64,000 nucleotides of DNA from Brevibacillus sp. SYP-B805 (GCF_011059135.1 NZ_JAALGD010000010.1:1-64000), one strand, 5' to 3'; shown: positions 53,650 through 62,826, counted from the stretch's first letter. Translations and numbers: made by a program. The notes: generated by a model from the sequence alone, not told the origin.

Positions 53650-54669
53650 ATGAAATTTGGTTTGTTTACAGTATTTGACAACTACAAAGCAAAGTTCGAC
53701 CGCACACCGAATCAGCTGCTTCATGAAGTGCTCGAGCAAACCGAAGTTGCCGATCGATTGGGTTATGAATCGGTATGGTATGCGGAACATCATTTCAGTG
53801 AGTACGGTATCCTTACGTCACCGCAAATTTTACTTACTGCAGCCGCACAGCGGACCAAAAACATTCGTTTGGGCGTATCGATTGTCACACTCCCTTTCCA
53901 CAACCCCATTCGAATTGCAGAAGATTATGCATTGCTGGATGTGCTGAGCAATGGGCGCCTGAATCTGGGGTTGGGAAGCGGGTATTTGCCGCATGAATTT
54001 GCCGGATTCAAGGTGGATGGCAAAGAGAAGGTGTTCCGTTTCAATGATGCGCTGGCTGTCATTGAAAAAGCGTGGACCGGTGAAAAGTTTTCGCATGAAG
54101 GAGAATTTTTCCAATTTACGGATGTTCAGTTGCAAGTGATCCCCAAACAAAAGCAAGTACCCATCTGGATCGGCACCCTTAGTTCCCGCGGAGCCCAGTT
54201 TGTCGGAAAAATGGGGTACAGCATCATGGGCGTTCCGTATGTAGCCAGCAATTCATTAGCGGAACTGAAACAAGTTATTGACGACTATAAAAAGGCGTAT
54301 CGTGAGGCCGGACATGATGAACGAAAAATCAACATCCCGCTGGCGCTTCATACCTATGTTGCGGAGACGAGAGAGGAAGCGGTGCGGATCGCCAAACCGC
54401 ATTTGAATTTGTATCTGGAAACCCGGCAATACGGAAAGGGAGCCCAGTTTGAAGACCTGGAAGCGCGCGAGCAGTTGCTCGTCGGTACACCGGACGATGT
54501 GATCCGCATGTTGAAGAAATATGAGGAAATTGGTTGCGATCACATCATGATGTTGATGAATTTTGGAGGATTGCCTCACGAAAAAGTGCTTGCCTCCATG
54601 GAGCTTGTGTCTCGTGAAGTTATGCCCGCTTTTCAGGATCAGAGCAAAAAAGAAACGTTCGTCCAATAA
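53650..54669 (+). CDS. LLM-class flavin-dependent monooxygenase
   Basis: The 339-residue product is a luciferase-like monooxygenase: YESVWYAEHHFSEYG, NIRLGVSIVTLPFHNPIRIAEDYALLD (parts), LNLGLGSGYLPHEF and the C-terminal TPDDVIRMLKKYEEIGCDHIMM (parts). Such enzymes use reduced FMN and oxygen to hydroxylate or cleave substrates. The FMN reductase encoded next would supply FMNH2. The start at 53650 has AGGAGGT seven bases upstream; the ATG at 53644 is too close. An aromatic acid is the likely substrate from context. Confidence 0.88.
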   Translation: MKFGLFTVFDNYKAKFDRTPNQLLHEVLEQTEVADRLGYESVWYAEHHFSEYGILTSPQILLTAAAQRTKNIRLGVSIVTLPFHNPIRIAEDYALLDVLSNGRLNLGLGSGYLPHEFAGFKVDGKEKVFRFNDALAVIEKAWTGEKFSHEGEFFQFTDVQLQVIPKQKQVPIWIGTLSSRGAQFVGKMGYSIMGVPYVASNSLAELKQVIDDYKKAYREAGHDERKINIPLALHTYVAETREEAVRIAKPHLNLYLETRQYGKGAQFEDLEAREQLLVGTPDDVIRMLKKYEEIGCDHIMMLMNFGGLPHEKVLASMELVSREVMPAFQDQSKKETFVQ

Positions 54670-54687
54670 CGGTAGGAGTGAATAACT

Positions 54688-55236
54688 ATGAAGCTGCTTG
54701 GAATCTCCGGCACCCTTTTGGGGGCGAAAACGGCCGTGCTGGTTGAATCTGTTCTTGCGCAAGTGAAAGAAAAGTACCCCGAAGTTGAAGTGGAGATGTT
54801 GGATCTGCGCGGACATGATCTTCAGTTTTGCGACGGAAGAAATCCCGCTCAATATAACGAAGACACAAGGAAAGTTATCGAGTCGGTATCTCAGGCTGAC
54901 CTGTATCTGATCGGTTTCCCGATCTTCAATGGTTCCATGCCTGCTCCTTTGAAGAATGTGTTCGATTTGGTGCCGCCATGGGTATTCCGTCACAAGGTAA
55001 TGGGGTTTGTCGCCAATGGTGGAACGTATCAGCATTACCTTGTCATTGAGAATCAAATCAAGCCGATTGCCGGTTATTTTCGGGCTTTTGTCGCCCCGAG
55101 CTATGTGTATGCCCACACCGATCATTTCAATTCCGCGAATGAGATCATTGATGGAGAAGTATGGGAGCGTATACGGCATCTTGCAGATGAGTTGGTAACC
55201 ATGCATCAGTGCCTAAAGCCACTCGTGAGAAGTTGA
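54688..55236 (+). CDS. NAD(P)H-dependent FMN reductase
   Basis: The 182-residue flavodoxin-like protein has LGISGTLLGAKTA at the start, LIGFPIFNGSMPAPLKNVFDLV in the middle and MGFVANGG. It would reduce FMN for the monooxygenase encoded 18 bp upstream. GGTAGGAGTG precedes the ATG. Together the two genes make a two-component flavin monooxygenase. Confidence 0.9.
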   Translation: MKLLGISGTLLGAKTAVLVESVLAQVKEKYPEVEVEMLDLRGHDLQFCDGRNPAQYNEDTRKVIESVSQADLYLIGFPIFNGSMPAPLKNVFDLVPPWVFRHKVMGFVANGGTYQHYLVIENQIKPIAGYFRAFVAPSYVYAHTDHFNSANEIIDGEVWERIRHLADELVTMHQCLKPLVRS

Positions 55237-55272
55237 TCATCCATTCGCGTGTCGGGGAAAGGAGTGAATCCA

Positions 55273-56232
55273 ATGCAGCATAGTAGTTTGCGGGCTTTTT
55301 TCGCTAACTTGTTCGATTATGCAGGGCTGTTTCCGCCCGCGAAACTTCCGCTGGAGACTTCCATTCAAAACTATGCTGCCTATCGGTTGAGCCAGGATGC
55401 TTGGATGCTGGGGCGCTTTATCATTCCGGCTTCACGGTTAAACGAACTGGACCCGTATATATCGTTATTTTCCAAGAATAATCGCCTGACATGTGCAGTT
55501 TTGGGGCGTAGGAGCGCAGATGCGGCAAGCTGTCTCGAAGGGTTACGTGCCGATCTTGCGCTTATCGATTCTTTTTGTGAACGACATGGTGCTGCCGTAG
55601 ACGTTGGGGTGCTCGAACTGCCGCTGCCGCCTTCTGCACCTGATCCTGCGTTATTGGAAGCGATCTCGGCGTCAGTGAGCAAGAAGGGCATGGAGGTATT
55701 CCTGGAAGTCACCGTCCCTTTGGAGGGAGATTGGCAGAACGAGATGGCAGCAACACTTGAGGCAGTGTCTGAGCATAATGTCAGCAAAGGAACGACGCTT
55801 GGCATCAAGCTGCGTACCGGTGGTCTCACAGCAGCTGCCTTTCCAACACCTGCTCAGGTGGCCGCTGTACTCGTCGGCTGTCGCGATCGCAACATTCCCA
55901 TCAAATTCACAGCGGGACTGCACCATCCTGTTCGCATGTATCGGGATGAAGTAGGGACACGGATGCACGGCTTCCTCAACGTTTATACCGCGGGTTTGCT
56001 GGCGCACACAGAGAACTTAACCCAGTCAATGACAGAGGAGATTCTCAGTGAGGAATCACCGTCCGGTTTCTCTTTCGCAAATGACCGGCTTGCCTGGAAG
56101 GCTTACAGCATTTCCGCAGAAGAGATAGCGCGGCTTCGCTCAACCGCGTTGCGTTCCTATGGCACGTGCAGCTTTGATGAACCGCGTGATGACCTTATAG
56201 CGTTAAAGATTTTCACACCTGGAGGAGGATAA
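55273..56232 (+). CDS. Conserved hypothetical protein in the homogentisate cluster
   Basis: The 319-residue product is not a family I can name. Visible marks are [20 protein letters not shown] near the N-terminus, a central ELPLPPS loop, [36 protein letters not shown] and [14 protein letters not shown]. The alternating strands and helices with conserved K.RTGG and KFTAGLHHP suggest a TIM-barrel-like enzyme. AAAGGAGTG precedes ATG 55273. It ends 4 bp before the fumarylacetoacetase gene, so a function in the same pathway is likely. Confidence 0.75.
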   Translation: MQHSSLRAFFANLFDYAGLFPPAKLPLETSIQNYAAYRLSQDAWMLGRFIIPASRLNELDPYISLFSKNNRLTCAVLGRRSADAASCLEGLRADLALIDSFCERHGAAVDVGVLELPLPPSAPDPALLEAISASVSKKGMEVFLEVTVPLEGDWQNEMAATLEAVSEHNVSKGTTLGIKLRTGGLTAAAFPTPAQVAAVLVGCRDRNIPIKFTAGLHHPVRMYRDEVGTRMHGFLNVYTAGLLAHTENLTQSMTEEILSEESPSGFSFANDRLAWKAYSISAEEIARLRSTALRSYGTCSFDEPRDDLIALKIFTPGGG

Positions 56233-56236
56233 GGAG

Positions 56237-57508
56237 ATGGAACGCTCATTTATTGAGGTGGCGCCCACTTCCCACTTTCCCATTCAAAACCTGCCTTATG
56301 GTGTATTTCGTCCTCGCAAGGGCGGGGCTCCTCGAATCGGCGTAGCGATCGGAGACTATGTGCTGGATTTGTCCGTACTGGAAGAGAGTGGACACTTTCT
56401 TCACAGCTCCTTGGCGGGCAAGAAGATTTTCAATCAGTCTTCGCTCAATGCGTTCATGGCGTTAGGGAAACCTGCCTGGCGGGAGGCGCGTGCCATTATA
56501 CGGCGCCTGCTCAGTGCCGAGGAGCCAACCTTGCGGGACAACCACGCTCTTCGTGAGGCAGCATTGATACCGCAAAGCGAGGTAGAGATGCTCCTTCCGG
56601 CACAGATCGGCGATTACACGGATTTTTACGCATCCAAACACCATGCAACGAACGTGGGCATCATCTTTCGGGGAAAAGAAAATGCTCTGATGCCAAACTG
56701 GGTCAACTTGCCGGTTGGCTATCACGGGCGGGCGAGCTCAATCGTCGTCAGCGGTACGGATGTGCGCCGCCCCAATGGCCAGATGAAGCTGCTGGAGCAA
56801 ACCGCACCTGTTTTTGGTCCATGTCAACAGCTTGATTTTGAACTGGAGGTCGGGTGGTTTGTCGGTCCTGGCAACGCGTCCGGTGAACCGATTTCCATCG
56901 AGCATGCAGAAGATCATATTTTTGGACTTGTCCTCGTGAATGACTGGAGTGCGCGCGATATACAGGCTTGGGAATACCAGCCGCTGGGTCCATTTCTGGC
57001 GAAGAACTTTGCCACCTCCATCTCGCCATGGGTCGTGCCGCTTGATGCTTTGCAGCCGTTTCGAGTCCAAGGCCCGCCGCAGGATCCTGAGCCGCTGCCC
57101 TATCTCAGACAATCGGGAGCACGTTCGTTTGATATACATCTTGCTGTCGATCTCCAAGGCGAGAAGATGGGTGAACCACAGCGGATCTGCACCACCAATT
57201 TCCGTTATCTCTATTGGAGCATGGCGCAGCAGATTGCCCATCATACGGTAGGGGGCTGCAACCTTCGCCCAGGCGATCTGATTGCGTCCGGCACGATCAG
57301 CGGACCGGAAAAGGAAACGAGAGGCTGTCTGTTAGAGTTAACCTGGCGCGGAGCGGAACCCCTTCATCTCGCCAATCAGGAACAGCGCGTCTGGTTGGAG
57401 GACGGGGATCGGGTTACGATGACGGGATGGTGCCAGGGAGACGGATATCGGATTGGGTTTGGTGAAGTAACAGGGCGCGTATTGCCGGCAATTCGTACAA
57501 ATCCTTAA
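56237..57508 (+). CDS. fahA: Fumarylacetoacetase
   Basis: Cleaves fumarylacetoacetate to fumarate and acetoacetate, the last step of the homogentisate pathway. The 423-residue product has the N-terminal FAH domain and the catalytic domain with [34 protein letters not shown] (parts), [33 protein letters not shown] (parts) and [21 protein letters not shown] (parts), which bear the metal ligands. GGAGGAGG lies before the start. It is followed after 21 bp by homogentisate dioxygenase. Confidence 0.95.
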   Translation: MERSFIEVAPTSHFPIQNLPYGVFRPRKGGAPRIGVAIGDYVLDLSVLEESGHFLHSSLAGKKIFNQSSLNAFMALGKPAWREARAIIRRLLSAEEPTLRDNHALREAALIPQSEVEMLLPAQIGDYTDFYASKHHATNVGIIFRGKENALMPNWVNLPVGYHGRASSIVVSGTDVRRPNGQMKLLEQTAPVFGPCQQLDFELEVGWFVGPGNASGEPISIEHAEDHIFGLVLVNDWSARDIQAWEYQPLGPFLAKNFATSISPWVVPLDALQPFRVQGPPQDPEPLPYLRQSGARSFDIHLAVDLQGEKMGEPQRICTTNFRYLYWSMAQQIAHHTVGGCNLRPGDLIASGTISGPEKETRGCLLELTWRGAEPLHLANQEQRVWLEDGDRVTMTGWCQGDGYRIGFGEVTGRVLPAIRTNP

Positions 57509-57529
57509 AAAGAAAGGGGAGTATCGCTT

Positions 57530-58687
57530 ATGCCTTTTTATCGCCAAATGGGGGAAATTCCCAGAAAAAGACACATCATCTTTCGCAAACAGGATGGATC
57601 GTTGTACAGGGAACAGGTGATGGGAACCAAAGGATTTTCGGGAATTCAGTCCATTTTATATCATCATAACCCGCCTACCCAAATAGTGAAGTCAGAGCTG
57701 ATTGGCGACTGCAGGCTTGAATATGAAGAGCAGGGGGATCTCTGCCACCGTCACTTCCATACCAATCAGTTGAGCGAATCTGGCGACGCGGTAGCGGGCC
57801 GACGGTATTTGCTGGGGAATGAAGACATCAGGATCGGTGTGGTCAATCCGACAGAGAAGATGGCGTATTTTTATCGGAATGGTGATGGCGACGAGATTTT
57901 GTTTGTCCATGTGGGGACGGGTAAAATCGAAACGATTTTTGGAACGCTTACCTACCGGCCCGGAGATTATATTGTGATACCGGTCGGAACGATTTATCGT
58001 GTCCTGCCTGATGCAGGCGAATCCAAATTCCTGGTCATCGAGTCAAGCAGCTGGATCACCACGCCGAAACGGTATCGGAATGATCATGGACAGCTCCTTG
58101 AACATAGTCCGTTTTGTGAAAGGGATATACGCGGACCGGAAGTTTTAGAAACCCATACCGAGAAGGGTGAGTTTGAAGTCAGAACGAAATCAAGAGAGTA
58201 TCTTCATTCCCATATTCTGCCCCACCATCCATTGGATGTAGTAGGGTGGGATGGTTATCTCTATCCCTGGATCTTCAATATTGCCGATTTTGAGCCGATC
58301 ACCGGGCGAATCCACATGCCGCCTCCGATTCATCAGACGTTTGAGGCAGACAACTTTGTGATTTGCTCGTTTGTGCCTCGTTTGTATGACTATCATCCGG
58401 AGGCGATTCCAACCCCTTACTATCACAGCAATGTTGATAGCGATGAAGTGCTGTACTATGTCAAAGGGAATTTTATGAGCCGCAAAGGTGTGAGTGAGGG
58501 ATCCATCACGCTGCATCCCTCCGGTATTCCACACGGCCCCCACCCTGGCACGATCGAGGCTAGCATTGGCAAAAAGGAAACGGTTGAGTTAGCGGTTATG
58601 ATTGATACCTTCCGACCTTTACGCGTCGTGAAGCAGGCCCATCCTGTCGAAGACAAAAATTATAAGTACAGTTGGAACCATAATTAG
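57530..58687 (+). CDS. hmgA: Homogentisate 1,2-dioxygenase
   Basis: Fe(II) enzyme that opens the ring of homogentisate to maleylacetoacetate. The 385-residue product is shorter than the animal and proteobacterial enzymes (about 430-445) and is of the Firmicutes type. Likely iron ligands are in YYHSNVDSDEVLYY (His near 299, Glu near 306) and IPHGPHPG (His near 338). AAAGGGGAG precedes the ATG. No maleylacetoacetate isomerase or 4-hydroxyphenylpyruvate dioxygenase gene lies in the window. Confidence 0.95.
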   Translation: MPFYRQMGEIPRKRHIIFRKQDGSLYREQVMGTKGFSGIQSILYHHNPPTQIVKSELIGDCRLEYEEQGDLCHRHFHTNQLSESGDAVAGRRYLLGNEDIRIGVVNPTEKMAYFYRNGDGDEILFVHVGTGKIETIFGTLTYRPGDYIVIPVGTIYRVLPDAGESKFLVIESSSWITTPKRYRNDHGQLLEHSPFCERDIRGPEVLETHTEKGEFEVRTKSREYLHSHILPHHPLDVVGWDGYLYPWIFNIADFEPITGRIHMPPPIHQTFEADNFVICSFVPRLYDYHPEAIPTPYYHSNVDSDEVLYYVKGNFMSRKGVSEGSITLHPSGIPHGPHPGTIEASIGKKETVELAVMIDTFRPLRVVKQAHPVEDKNYKYSWNHN

Positions 58688-58700
58688 AACATGGAAACGG

Positions 58701-58743
58701 GAGGATAGAGCCGTGCGTCTGTACAGACTCTATCCTCTTCCAT
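58701..58743 (+). terminator. Terminator after hmgA
   Basis: GAGGATAGAG (58701-58710) pairs perfectly with CTCTATCCTC (58728-58737), followed by TTCCATTT. Confidence 0.7.
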
Positions 58744-58801
58744 TTCCGATTCCGGCGAGCAGGGTTTCAAGAGAACAAAGGGAAATATGCATTAATTCCT
58801 A

Positions 58802-58829
58802 TTGTTATATTTTAGAAAGTCTCTATAAT
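58802..58829 (+). promoter_or_regulatory. Promoter of the RsbT-like gene
   Basis: TTGTTA (58802-58807) and a perfect TATAAT (58824-58829) are 16 bp apart. Confidence 0.6.
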
Positions 58830-58858
58830 CAAACTTAGAAGGAAAAATAAGGATTGTG

Positions 58859-59275
58859 ATGCGGGGGATTCCTGAGCCAATGATCTTTCAGAAAGTGAAT
58901 ATCTCTTCAGAAGATGATATTTATTTTGCGCTAAGCATCGTTCGTCATTTTATGAAGCAGCTCCCATTTTCCGAGTCGGATCAACAGAAGATTTTTGTGA
59001 GTGTTTCGGAGTTAACCCGAAACGTGTTGGATCACGCCTGCAGCAAAGGGCTTTTTTATTGTGAACTGATTGACCAGGGAATACGTTTTATCGTAACGGA
59101 TGAAGGGCCAGGAATCCTCAATGTGGATGAAGTATTAAATGGCAAAAAGCGATCGTCGTCGCGTGGATTGGGACTCGGATTGTCCGGTGTGAAGAGATTG
59201 ATGGATGAATTTCAGATTGAGACTTCTACGAGAGGAACGAAAGTCGTTGCGACCAAATGGGCAGGAAAAAAATAA
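58859..59275 (+). CDS. RsbT-like serine kinase/ATP-binding protein
   Basis: The 138-residue product is a GHKL ATPase of the RsbT/RsbW type: VSVSELTRNVLDHA, RFIVTDEGPGI and SSSRGLGLGLSGVKRLMDEF. RsbT kinases phosphorylate STAS proteins and switch on the next partner of a stressosome-like cascade. The next gene encodes a STAS domain, a natural substrate. ATG 58859 or the overlapping GTG 58856 is the start. Its 3' end overlaps the next gene in another frame, so translation is coupled. Confidence 0.88.
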   Translation: MRGIPEPMIFQKVNISSEDDIYFALSIVRHFMKQLPFSESDQQKIFVSVSELTRNVLDHACSKGLFYCELIDQGIRFIVTDEGPGILNVDEVLNGKKRSSSRGLGLGLSGVKRLMDEFQIETSTRGTKVVATKWAGKK

Positions 59276-60779
59276 AAAAGCACCTCAAACAGATAATACA
59301 TTAAGCCGCCTGGCTTCCATCGGTCAAATAGCAGCGGGAATCGCACACGAAGTGAGAAACCCGTTAACAGCGGTAAAAGGATTTTTACAATTGCTGCAGG
59401 AAGAGGTTTCCCATAGTTATTTGGATATTGCTTGCTCAGAACTGGATCAGGCCATCGCCACGCTGCAAGATTTATTACAAGTTTCCAAGCCTGACTTGGA
59501 AGACGAGCCTTATATTGCCATTAATCTTTGTTCAGAATTGGAGTCTTTGCTTTATTTGTTTCAGGATCAAATCTATCGGGTTCAAATTGTTAGGAATTTT
59601 CGTAATAGTGATGAGATCATCTATGGAAAACGAAATCAGTTAAAGAAAGCGTTTTTTAATCTTTTGAAAAATGCATTCGAAGCCATTCCCGATAAAGGGA
59701 TCATTACCATCGAACAATACCGTGTAGGCGACTTCGTTTATGTCGTCATTTGTGACACAGGGGTCGGTGTACCAAAAGAAAAGCTTCAACTGCTTGGAAC
59801 CCCTTTCTTTACAACGAAAGATGAAGGCACGGGCATGGGGCTAACCCAGGTGTTTTCGACCATCTACCAACATGGCGGCACCATCGATGTCAAAAGCAAA
59901 GAAGGAATCGGAACGACATTTACCATTCAATTTCCAACTGAAATTAGGGAACAAATAGGAGTGATTGATTTGGATCTGCAATATGTCAAGGGTCAAAGTT
60001 TTAAAGAATATTTTTTGCTGAATCAGGATCGCTTTAAAGAGTTATTTGCTGGCGAAACGAAGGATATTAATCAATTGATGGATGACTCCATGCAAAAAAT
60101 CAATCTGCATGACATTTTTGATAAAATGGCAAAACTCCTGGTGGAAGATCGGCAGCATGAACTGGTTATGCTCGCGAAGGAACTCGGAAAGATTGGGGCC
60201 AAGAATGATGTTCCTTTGGTCATCAAACTGGAAATGCTTCAGGCGTTTCGCAAGGTGTACTGGAACTTTTTACATAACTATTACAAGCATGTTGGGCTTG
60301 ATATGGAGGGCGTTTTTCAGCTTGGTATCAAAACGAATTTTATCCTGGACCATTATATTTTCCATTATTTTTCCAGTTACATCGAATACAAGGATGAACT
60401 GCTTCGTTCCCATCGTGAAACGATTGATGATTTGTCCGTTCCCATCATTCCTTTATCCGCTTCGATGGCGGTGCTGCCCATTGTTGGCACATTGGATACC
60501 TATCGGGCGAAAAAAGTTCAGGAACGCACATTAAATCAAATCGCCAGCCTGAAAATACAAAAAATTATTATCGATTTGTCAGGTGTCGCGTTTATGGATA
60601 CGGCTGTGGTGGGGCATTTGTTTCGCATCGTAGAAGGAATTGGTTTGCTCGGATGCAAAGCGATTGTGACAGGGATTCGACCGGAGATCGCGAACACCAT
60701 GATCGAATTGGGGATCGCCTTTACGGAAAAGGTTGACACCAAGGCAACGCTGCAGCAGGCCTTGGAGGAATATCAGTAA
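59205..60779 (+). CDS. Histidine kinase fused to RsbR-type helical and STAS domains
   Basis: The product (524 residues from ATG 59205) has a HisKA domain with the phospho-histidine in AGIAHEVRNPLTAVKG, and a HATPase with NLLKNAFEAIP, DTGVGVP and GTGMGLTQV. An RsbR-type helical segment (about 295-395) and a C-terminal STAS domain with IIIDLSGVAFMDTAVVGHL follow, where serine or threonine would be phosphorylated. No transmembrane helix is seen. This joins His-Asp and stressosome-type signalling in one chain. The start is uncertain: ATG 59205 has a poor ribosome site, and TTG 59247 after AGAGGA is an alternative. Confidence 0.85.
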   Translation: MNFRLRLLREERKSLRPNGQEKNKKAPQTDNTLSRLASIGQIAAGIAHEVRNPLTAVKGFLQLLQEEVSHSYLDIACSELDQAIATLQDLLQVSKPDLEDEPYIAINLCSELESLLYLFQDQIYRVQIVRNFRNSDEIIYGKRNQLKKAFFNLLKNAFEAIPDKGIITIEQYRVGDFVYVVICDTGVGVPKEKLQLLGTPFFTTKDEGTGMGLTQVFSTIYQHGGTIDVKSKEGIGTTFTIQFPTEIREQIGVIDLDLQYVKGQSFKEYFLLNQDRFKELFAGETKDINQLMDDSMQKINLHDIFDKMAKLLVEDRQHELVMLAKELGKIGAKNDVPLVIKLEMLQAFRKVYWNFLHNYYKHVGLDMEGVFQLGIKTNFILDHYIFHYFSSYIEYKDELLRSHRETIDDLSVPIIPLSASMAVLPIVGTLDTYRAKKVQERTLNQIASLKIQKIIIDLSGVAFMDTAVVGHLFRIVEGIGLLGCKAIVTGIRPEIANTMIELGIAFTEKVDTKATLQQALEEYQ

Positions 60780-60843
60780 AGAAGCGATTGCGTTGGCCGG
60801 CGAGCAAGACCGCATCGCCACATGAGGAAAGGAAAGCGAATGA

Positions 60844-61977
60844 ATGCCCATGAAGTTTCTGATGGCGCCTGATTCATTTAAAGAATCCATGACCGCCCAA
60901 GAAGCGGCTGCGATCATGAAACAAGCGGTTCTGCGCGTCGATCCCGCAGCGGAAGTCGTGCTCATGCCTGTGGCGGACGGCGGCGAAGGAACGCTTGACG
61001 TATTGGTCGAGGCAACCGGCGGCCGAACCTGCCATGCCGAGGTGACGGGGCCGCTCGGGGAACCTGTATCCGCCAGGTATGCCATCCTGGGGGACGGGCG
61101 GACGGCTGTCGTCGAAATGGCGCAGGCAAGCGGGCTTCATCTGGTCCCCCCCTCGAGACGGAATCCGTGGCATACCACCACCTATGGCACCGGCGAACTG
61201 ATCAAGGCGGCGCTTGACCATCCGATTGACCAATTGATCGTGACGATCGGGGGAAGCGCAACGAATGACGGAGGGGCCGGCATGCTGCAGGCGCTCGGGG
61301 CCGCCATCCTTGATGGAAAAGGGGAGCCCCTTGGCTATGGGGGAGGGGCCTTGGAACATATCGCGGCATTGGATTTGAGCGGTCTTGATCCCCGGCTGCA
61401 GCGCGTTACGTTGAAAATCGCCTGCGACGTAACCAATCCGCTGATCGGTCCGAGAGGGGCAAGCCTGGTCTTTGGTCCGCAAAAAGGGGCTTCTCCCGAC
61501 ATGGCAGCGGCATTGGACGCCAATCTGGCCCGCTTTGCGGATGTCATGGCAAGGGCGACGGGCAACAGGCTGCATGATGTTCCTGGCGCGGGTGCAGCCG
61601 GCGGTCTTGGAGCGGCGCTGCTTCTGTGCGGGGGAACCCTGCAGCCCGGAATCGATTTGGTGCTGGACGTTCTTTCCTTTGAGGAAAAGCTGGCCGGCGT
61701 CCATTATCTGTTTACCGGTGAAGGGAAAATTGACAGTCAGACCCCGGAAGGAAAAGTGATTGCAGGGATTGTGAGAAGAGCGGGCAAGGCCGGTGTCCCT
61801 GTGGTTGCGTTTGCCGGGGGAGTGACTTCCGGGTACGAGAGCATGTATGAACAAGGATTGCTGTCCGTACACAGCATCACGCTGAAACCATGCACGCTGG
61901 AAGAAGCTATCCGCAGCGGACCGGATAACCTCCTGCGTGCCGTAGAAAATATCGTGCGCTTGCTGCAATCAAGATGA
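60844..61977 (+). CDS. glxK: Glycerate kinase
   Basis: The 377-residue product has the glycerate kinase type I layout: MAPDSFKESMTAQEAA, VADGGEGTLDVL, IGGSATNDGGAGMLQALGA, CDVTNPLIGPRGASLVFGPQKGA (parts) and GEGKIDSQTPEGK. It phosphorylates glycerate in glyoxylate or sugar-acid metabolism. AAAGGAAAG lies seven bases before ATG 60844. It is a single gene with its own terminator. Confidence 0.94.
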   Translation: MPMKFLMAPDSFKESMTAQEAAAIMKQAVLRVDPAAEVVLMPVADGGEGTLDVLVEATGGRTCHAEVTGPLGEPVSARYAILGDGRTAVVEMAQASGLHLVPPSRRNPWHTTTYGTGELIKAALDHPIDQLIVTIGGSATNDGGAGMLQALGAAILDGKGEPLGYGGGALEHIAALDLSGLDPRLQRVTLKIACDVTNPLIGPRGASLVFGPQKGASPDMAAALDANLARFADVMARATGNRLHDVPGAGAAGGLGAALLLCGGTLQPGIDLVLDVLSFEEKLAGVHYLFTGEGKIDSQTPEGKVIAGIVRRAGKAGVPVVAFAGGVTSGYESMYEQGLLSVHSITLKPCTLEEAIRSGPDNLLRAVENIVRLLQSR

Positions 61978-61980
61978 AAT

Positions 61981-62019
61981 CAGGCTGTAGAAGAGAACCA
62001 ACTCGACAGCCTGTTTTTT
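61981..62019 (+). terminator. Terminator after glycerate kinase
   Basis: CAGGCTGT (61981-61988) pairs with ACAGCCTG (62006-62013), followed by six T. Confidence 0.85.
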
Positions 62020-62070
62020 ATGGCCATGGAACGTGCTGGAGGTCTCTGACACAAGTTTTTCCAATTTCGG

Positions 62071-62098
62071 TTGCAAACGGCTGAATCCTTGGTATAGT
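62071..62098 (+). promoter_or_regulatory. Promoter of the second mgtC-like gene
   Basis: TTGCAA (62071-62076) and TATAGT (62093-62098) are 16 bp apart, 35 bp before the start. Confidence 0.6.
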
Positions 62099-62133
62099 GA
62101 AACAATAAGTTCATATGGGGAGAGGACGAGACA

Positions 62134-62811
62134 ATGGCCTATGACTTTTTGTATAAGCTGGGTATAGCCTTGTTGCTTGGTCTTCTTATCGGGATCGATC
62201 GGCAGTTGAAAAGCAAGCCGTTGGGCGTGAAGACCAGCATGGTCATTTCCGTGGCAAGCTGCCTGATTACGATGGTATCCATCGAATCCGTCCATCAGTA
62301 CGCTTCACTTGGTCATACCAATATGGATCCCATGCGGTTGGCGGCCCAGATTGTGAGCGGTGTTGGTTTTCTTGGTGCCGGTGTGATCTTGAGGAGAAAC
62401 AATGACGTCATTTCCGGGTTAACCACAGCATCCATGGTATGGGCTGCCTCCGGTTTGGGGATAGCCGTAGGGGCGGGCTTTTATGTGGAAGCGATCACGG
62501 CGAGTGTGCTGATCCTTGCAGCCATTAACGCGCTTCCCTATTTGGTCAGGTTGATCGGGCCCAGTTCGTTGCGAAAACGGGAATTGAGCGTCAAAATCAC
62601 CGTTCAGGCAAATGAAGAACTCAATGGCATCTTTAAGGAGATCAAGCGTCTCGGCATGGCGATCAAACGGGTGAAAGTCAGAGATATCGAAAACGGCCTC
62701 CAAAAGCTCGAAATGTACATACTGGCACCGGAGAAGGTCTACACAAGCGATGTGTATGCATCGCTCAAGACCGTGAAGCATGTCGTCTCTGTTGAAGTGG
62801 AAAGCAGATAA
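62134..62811 (+). CDS. MgtC/SapB family protein with C-terminal ACT-like domain
   Basis: The 225-residue product has the membrane part (LGLLIGIDRQLKSKPLGVKT, VSGVGFLGAGVILR, GLTTASMVWAASGLGIAVG) and a soluble C-terminal domain (about 150-225, SVKITVQANEELNGIFKEI) like that of classical MgtC. It is more complete than the copy at 4524. A role in magnesium or membrane-potential homeostasis is usual for the family. GGAGAGGACG precedes the ATG. Confidence 0.9.
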   Translation: MAYDFLYKLGIALLLGLLIGIDRQLKSKPLGVKTSMVISVASCLITMVSIESVHQYASLGHTNMDPMRLAAQIVSGVGFLGAGVILRRNNDVISGLTTASMVWAASGLGIAVGAGFYVEAITASVLILAAINALPYLVRLIGPSSLRKRELSVKITVQANEELNGIFKEIKRLGMAIKRVKVRDIENGLQKLEMYILAPEKVYTSDVYASLKTVKHVVSVEVESR

Positions 62812-62826
62812 ACCGCCATTTTCCCG

